Source: Glaciecola sp047250385 (GTDB taxonomy: Bacteria; Pseudomonadota; Gammaproteobacteria; Enterobacterales; Alteromonadaceae). Taken from it: DNA of 64,000 bases. The translations under genes and the position numbers were made by a program. Of the stretch, positions 62,527-64,000 are shown piece after piece (positions within the stretch are counted from its first letter, which is position 1; every line of letters starts with the position of its first letter). Location of the stretch: assembly GCF_047250385.1 (NCBI RefSeq), contig NZ_JBLBVM010000055.1:62001-126000 (forward strand). Reading direction: 5' to 3'. The notes below the pieces were generated by a model. That model had not been told where the DNA came from. It saw nothing but the letters and a program-made list of their open reading frames with translations, and did no database searches.

Positions 62527-63419
62527 TAGTGAATCAACCTGTTGCGCAATGCAGTACGAAGACCTTCGCCTACAATATTAATAGAAAGCACCATTAAGAA
62601 TATACAGAATCCAGGGAGTGCTATTAGCCAAGGTGCAGAGTAAGCAACATCTAAGCTTTGCGACAAACTTGCGCCTAGTTCGACTAAGGGACTTTGAGAG
62701 CCAAGGTTTAAAAAGCCTAAAGCTGAGATATCAATAATCGCAACTGACAGTGCTAATGTGCTTTGCACAGCGAGCAGTTCGAACATGCCCGGCAATACGG
62801 AATGCCAAAATATCTGTACTGAACTTGCACCATCAAGCCTGTCTAATAATATAAACTCTTTTTTCATTTCTTCACGCACGAAGCTGCGTGTTTGATGAAC
62901 AAACTGCGGGATAAGCGCTAAGATAATTGCCCACATACTGTTCCATAAGCCAGTCCCCAATATCGCGACAATAATAATCGCAATCAGAAGAGTAGGAACG
63001 GCCATTAATGAGTCAAATAAGTGATTCAGTACGCTAGATTTGATCCCTTTATTCATGCCCGCAATGGTTCCTAAGACGACCCCGATGGTACCAGCGATAA
63101 GCACGAGGAAAACACTTGAACCAAACGTTACTCGGCAGCCATACAGGGTCCGTGAGAACACATCACGCCCTAATGTGTCAGTGCCAAAGATATGCGCAAT
63201 ACTGCCATTCCCTTCCCAAGCTGGAGGCAACAATATCGCGTTAGTGTTCTGTACATTGGGATCATAAGGAGCCAACAAAGGCGCTAAAATTGCGATAGCG
63301 CAGAACAACAATAGAATAGCGAAACCAACCAGTGCAAAGTGGCTTCTTTTGAATTCAAGCCATATGTGTTTAATTGGGGAGGGATGGAATTCCTCTTGAT
63401 AGAGATTAAACTGCGGCAC
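62526..63419 (-). CDS. sapC: ABC transporter permease SapC
   Basis: SapC is one of the two permeases of the Sap transporter. The 297-residue product has an N-terminal cytoplasmic segment, a first membrane helix (FALVGFAILLLFCAIAILAP), the loop FGTDTLGRDVFSRTLYG and the permease EAA-type region DRLDGASSVQIFWHSVLPG, with about six membrane segments. The GTG at 63419 is preferred: it gives nearly the family length of 296 residues, although the frame is open for 16 further codons upstream. It overlaps sapB by 14 bases. Confidence 0.9.
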   Translation of the reverse strand: MPQFNLYQEEFHPSPIKHIWLEFKRSHFALVGFAILLLFCAIAILAPLLAPYDPNVQNTNAILLPPAWEGNGSIAHIFGTDTLGRDVFSRTLYGCRVTFGSSVFLVLIAGTIGVVLGTIAGMNKGIKSSVLNHLFDSLMAVPTLLIAIIIVAILGTGLWNSMWAIILALIPQFVHQTRSFVREEMKKEFILLDRLDGASSVQIFWHSVLPGMFELLAVQSTLALSVAIIDISALGFLNLGSQSPLVELGASLSQSLDVAYSAPWLIALPGFCIFLMVLSINIVGEGLRTALRNRLIH

Positions 63420-64000
63420 GTTCGAATTTATCCCTAGCTGGGTCGATGGCTCGACTAATAAACACAATGGTAATGGTTAAGGTAACAACAAAAACTGACA
63501 CAACCAACATTCCTATTCGTATTGCAGGGTAGTCTCGCTGATAAATCGCTTGAATAAGCCAGTTGCCAATGCCCGGCCATGAAAAAATAGTTTCTACTAC
63601 CATTGCGTTGGTGATCAGTGTTGATATTTGCATCGCCATCAAAGGTAATATAGGTAGTAATGAGTTTCTTAAACCGTGTTTAAAGAAAATCTGCTTAGTC
63701 GTGAAGCCTCTTGATTTGGCCGCGTCAATGTAACCCTTATTCATTTCATCCATAATAGAGCGGCGCGTGAAGCGGATGAAAATAGCTGTCGTTACTAACG
63801 CAATTGAAAGGGTTGGCAGTATAAGGTGTCGAATTGCATCGAGAAAAGCGTCATTTTTATTTGGTATATCAGCAACGAGAATATCCCAAAGAATAAAACC
63901 ACTGCTATGAGGTATTTCATACAATAGATTTACACGACCCGAAAGCGGCAAATAACCCAGTTGTAAACAAAAGATGGTGATAAATATCAAGGCTAGCCAA
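63406..64000 (-). CDS. sapB: ABC transporter permease SapB (5' part outside the window)
   Basis: The last 198 residues or so of the second Sap permease are present; the start lies beyond the window edge, where the frame remains open. Visible are a membrane segment at the window edge, GYLPLSGRVNLLYEIPHSSG, the family loop RRSIMDEMNKGYIDAAKSRG and the C-terminal permease helices. The overlap with sapC and the order sapB-sapC-sapD-sapF support the name. The substrate-binding protein SapA would lie further upstream. Confidence 0.9.
   Translation of the reverse strand, partial: WLALIFITIFCLQLGYLPLSGRVNLLYEIPHSSGFILWDILVADIPNKNDAFLDAIRHLILPTLSIALVTTAIFIRFTRRSIMDEMNKGYIDAAKSRGFTTKQIFFKHGLRNSLLPILPLMAMQISTLITNAMVVETIFSWPGIGNWLIQAIYQRDYPAIRIGMLVVSVFVVTLTITIVFISRAIDPARDKFERAAV

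Overview
The window looks like the chromosome of a marine, polarly flagellated gammaproteobacterium, most likely of the Alteromonadales (Alteromonas/Glaciecola/Colwellia-like). The evidence is a Vibrio/Shewanella-type single flagellar-chemotaxis locus with sigma-54 promoters and the polar-placement genes flhF, flhG, parC, parP and a DUF2802 (fipA-like) gene; an oadGAB sodium-pump operon; a large TonB-dependent receptor flanked by secreted peptidases; and the gammaproteobacterial alaS-csrA-tRNA-Ser-tRNA-Arg block. The DNA is moderately AT-rich. No phage, insertion sequence or CRISPR array was seen.

Layout. 1-13951: fliEFGHIJ and fliKLMNOPQR-flhB, each group behind its own sigma-54 (-24/-12) site. 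13952-14395: a non-coding stretch with a 36-bp perfect inverted repeat enclosing GGA-loop hairpins, then a 20-bp direct repeat. 14396-17386: a large periplasmic-propeller diguanylate cyclase placed between flhB and flhA. 17446-30034: flhA-flhF-flhG-fliA-cheY-cheZ-cheA-cheB-parC-parP-cheW, a terminator, and fipA. 30122-35617: a MetJ-type operator, metA, a methionine synthase divided into two genes, and a small methyltransferase. 35667-43480 (minus strand): S9 peptidase, TonB receptor and M13 peptidase, probably peptide scavenging. 43736-48957: GNAT-like gene, recX (without recA), alaS, csrA and two tRNAs. 49197-54303: TPR-sulfotransferase and oadGAB. 54339-60604: a chaperone-usher-like cluster with DUF4402-type subunits, led by a well-formed sigma-54 promoter. 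60719-64000 (minus strand): sapF, sapD, sapC and the 3' part of sapB.

How the genes work together. The first 30 kb encode nearly the whole flagellar basal body, export gate, C-ring, late sigma factor, chemotaxis phosphorelay and the ATPases that put flagellum and chemoreceptor array at the pole. CsrA, a likely c-di-GMP synthase and sigma-54 promoters are natural regulators of the motile/sessile choice. The best candidate for a little-described system is the cluster at 54.3-60.6 kb: an usher-like outer-membrane protein with a C-terminal SPOR domain, a SPOR lipoprotein, two DUF4402-type secreted beta proteins and one PapD-like chaperone. It shares a promoter class with the flagellar genes and may build a surface fibre on the opposite side of that choice. 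All functional statements are inferred from the sequence; no database search was run.
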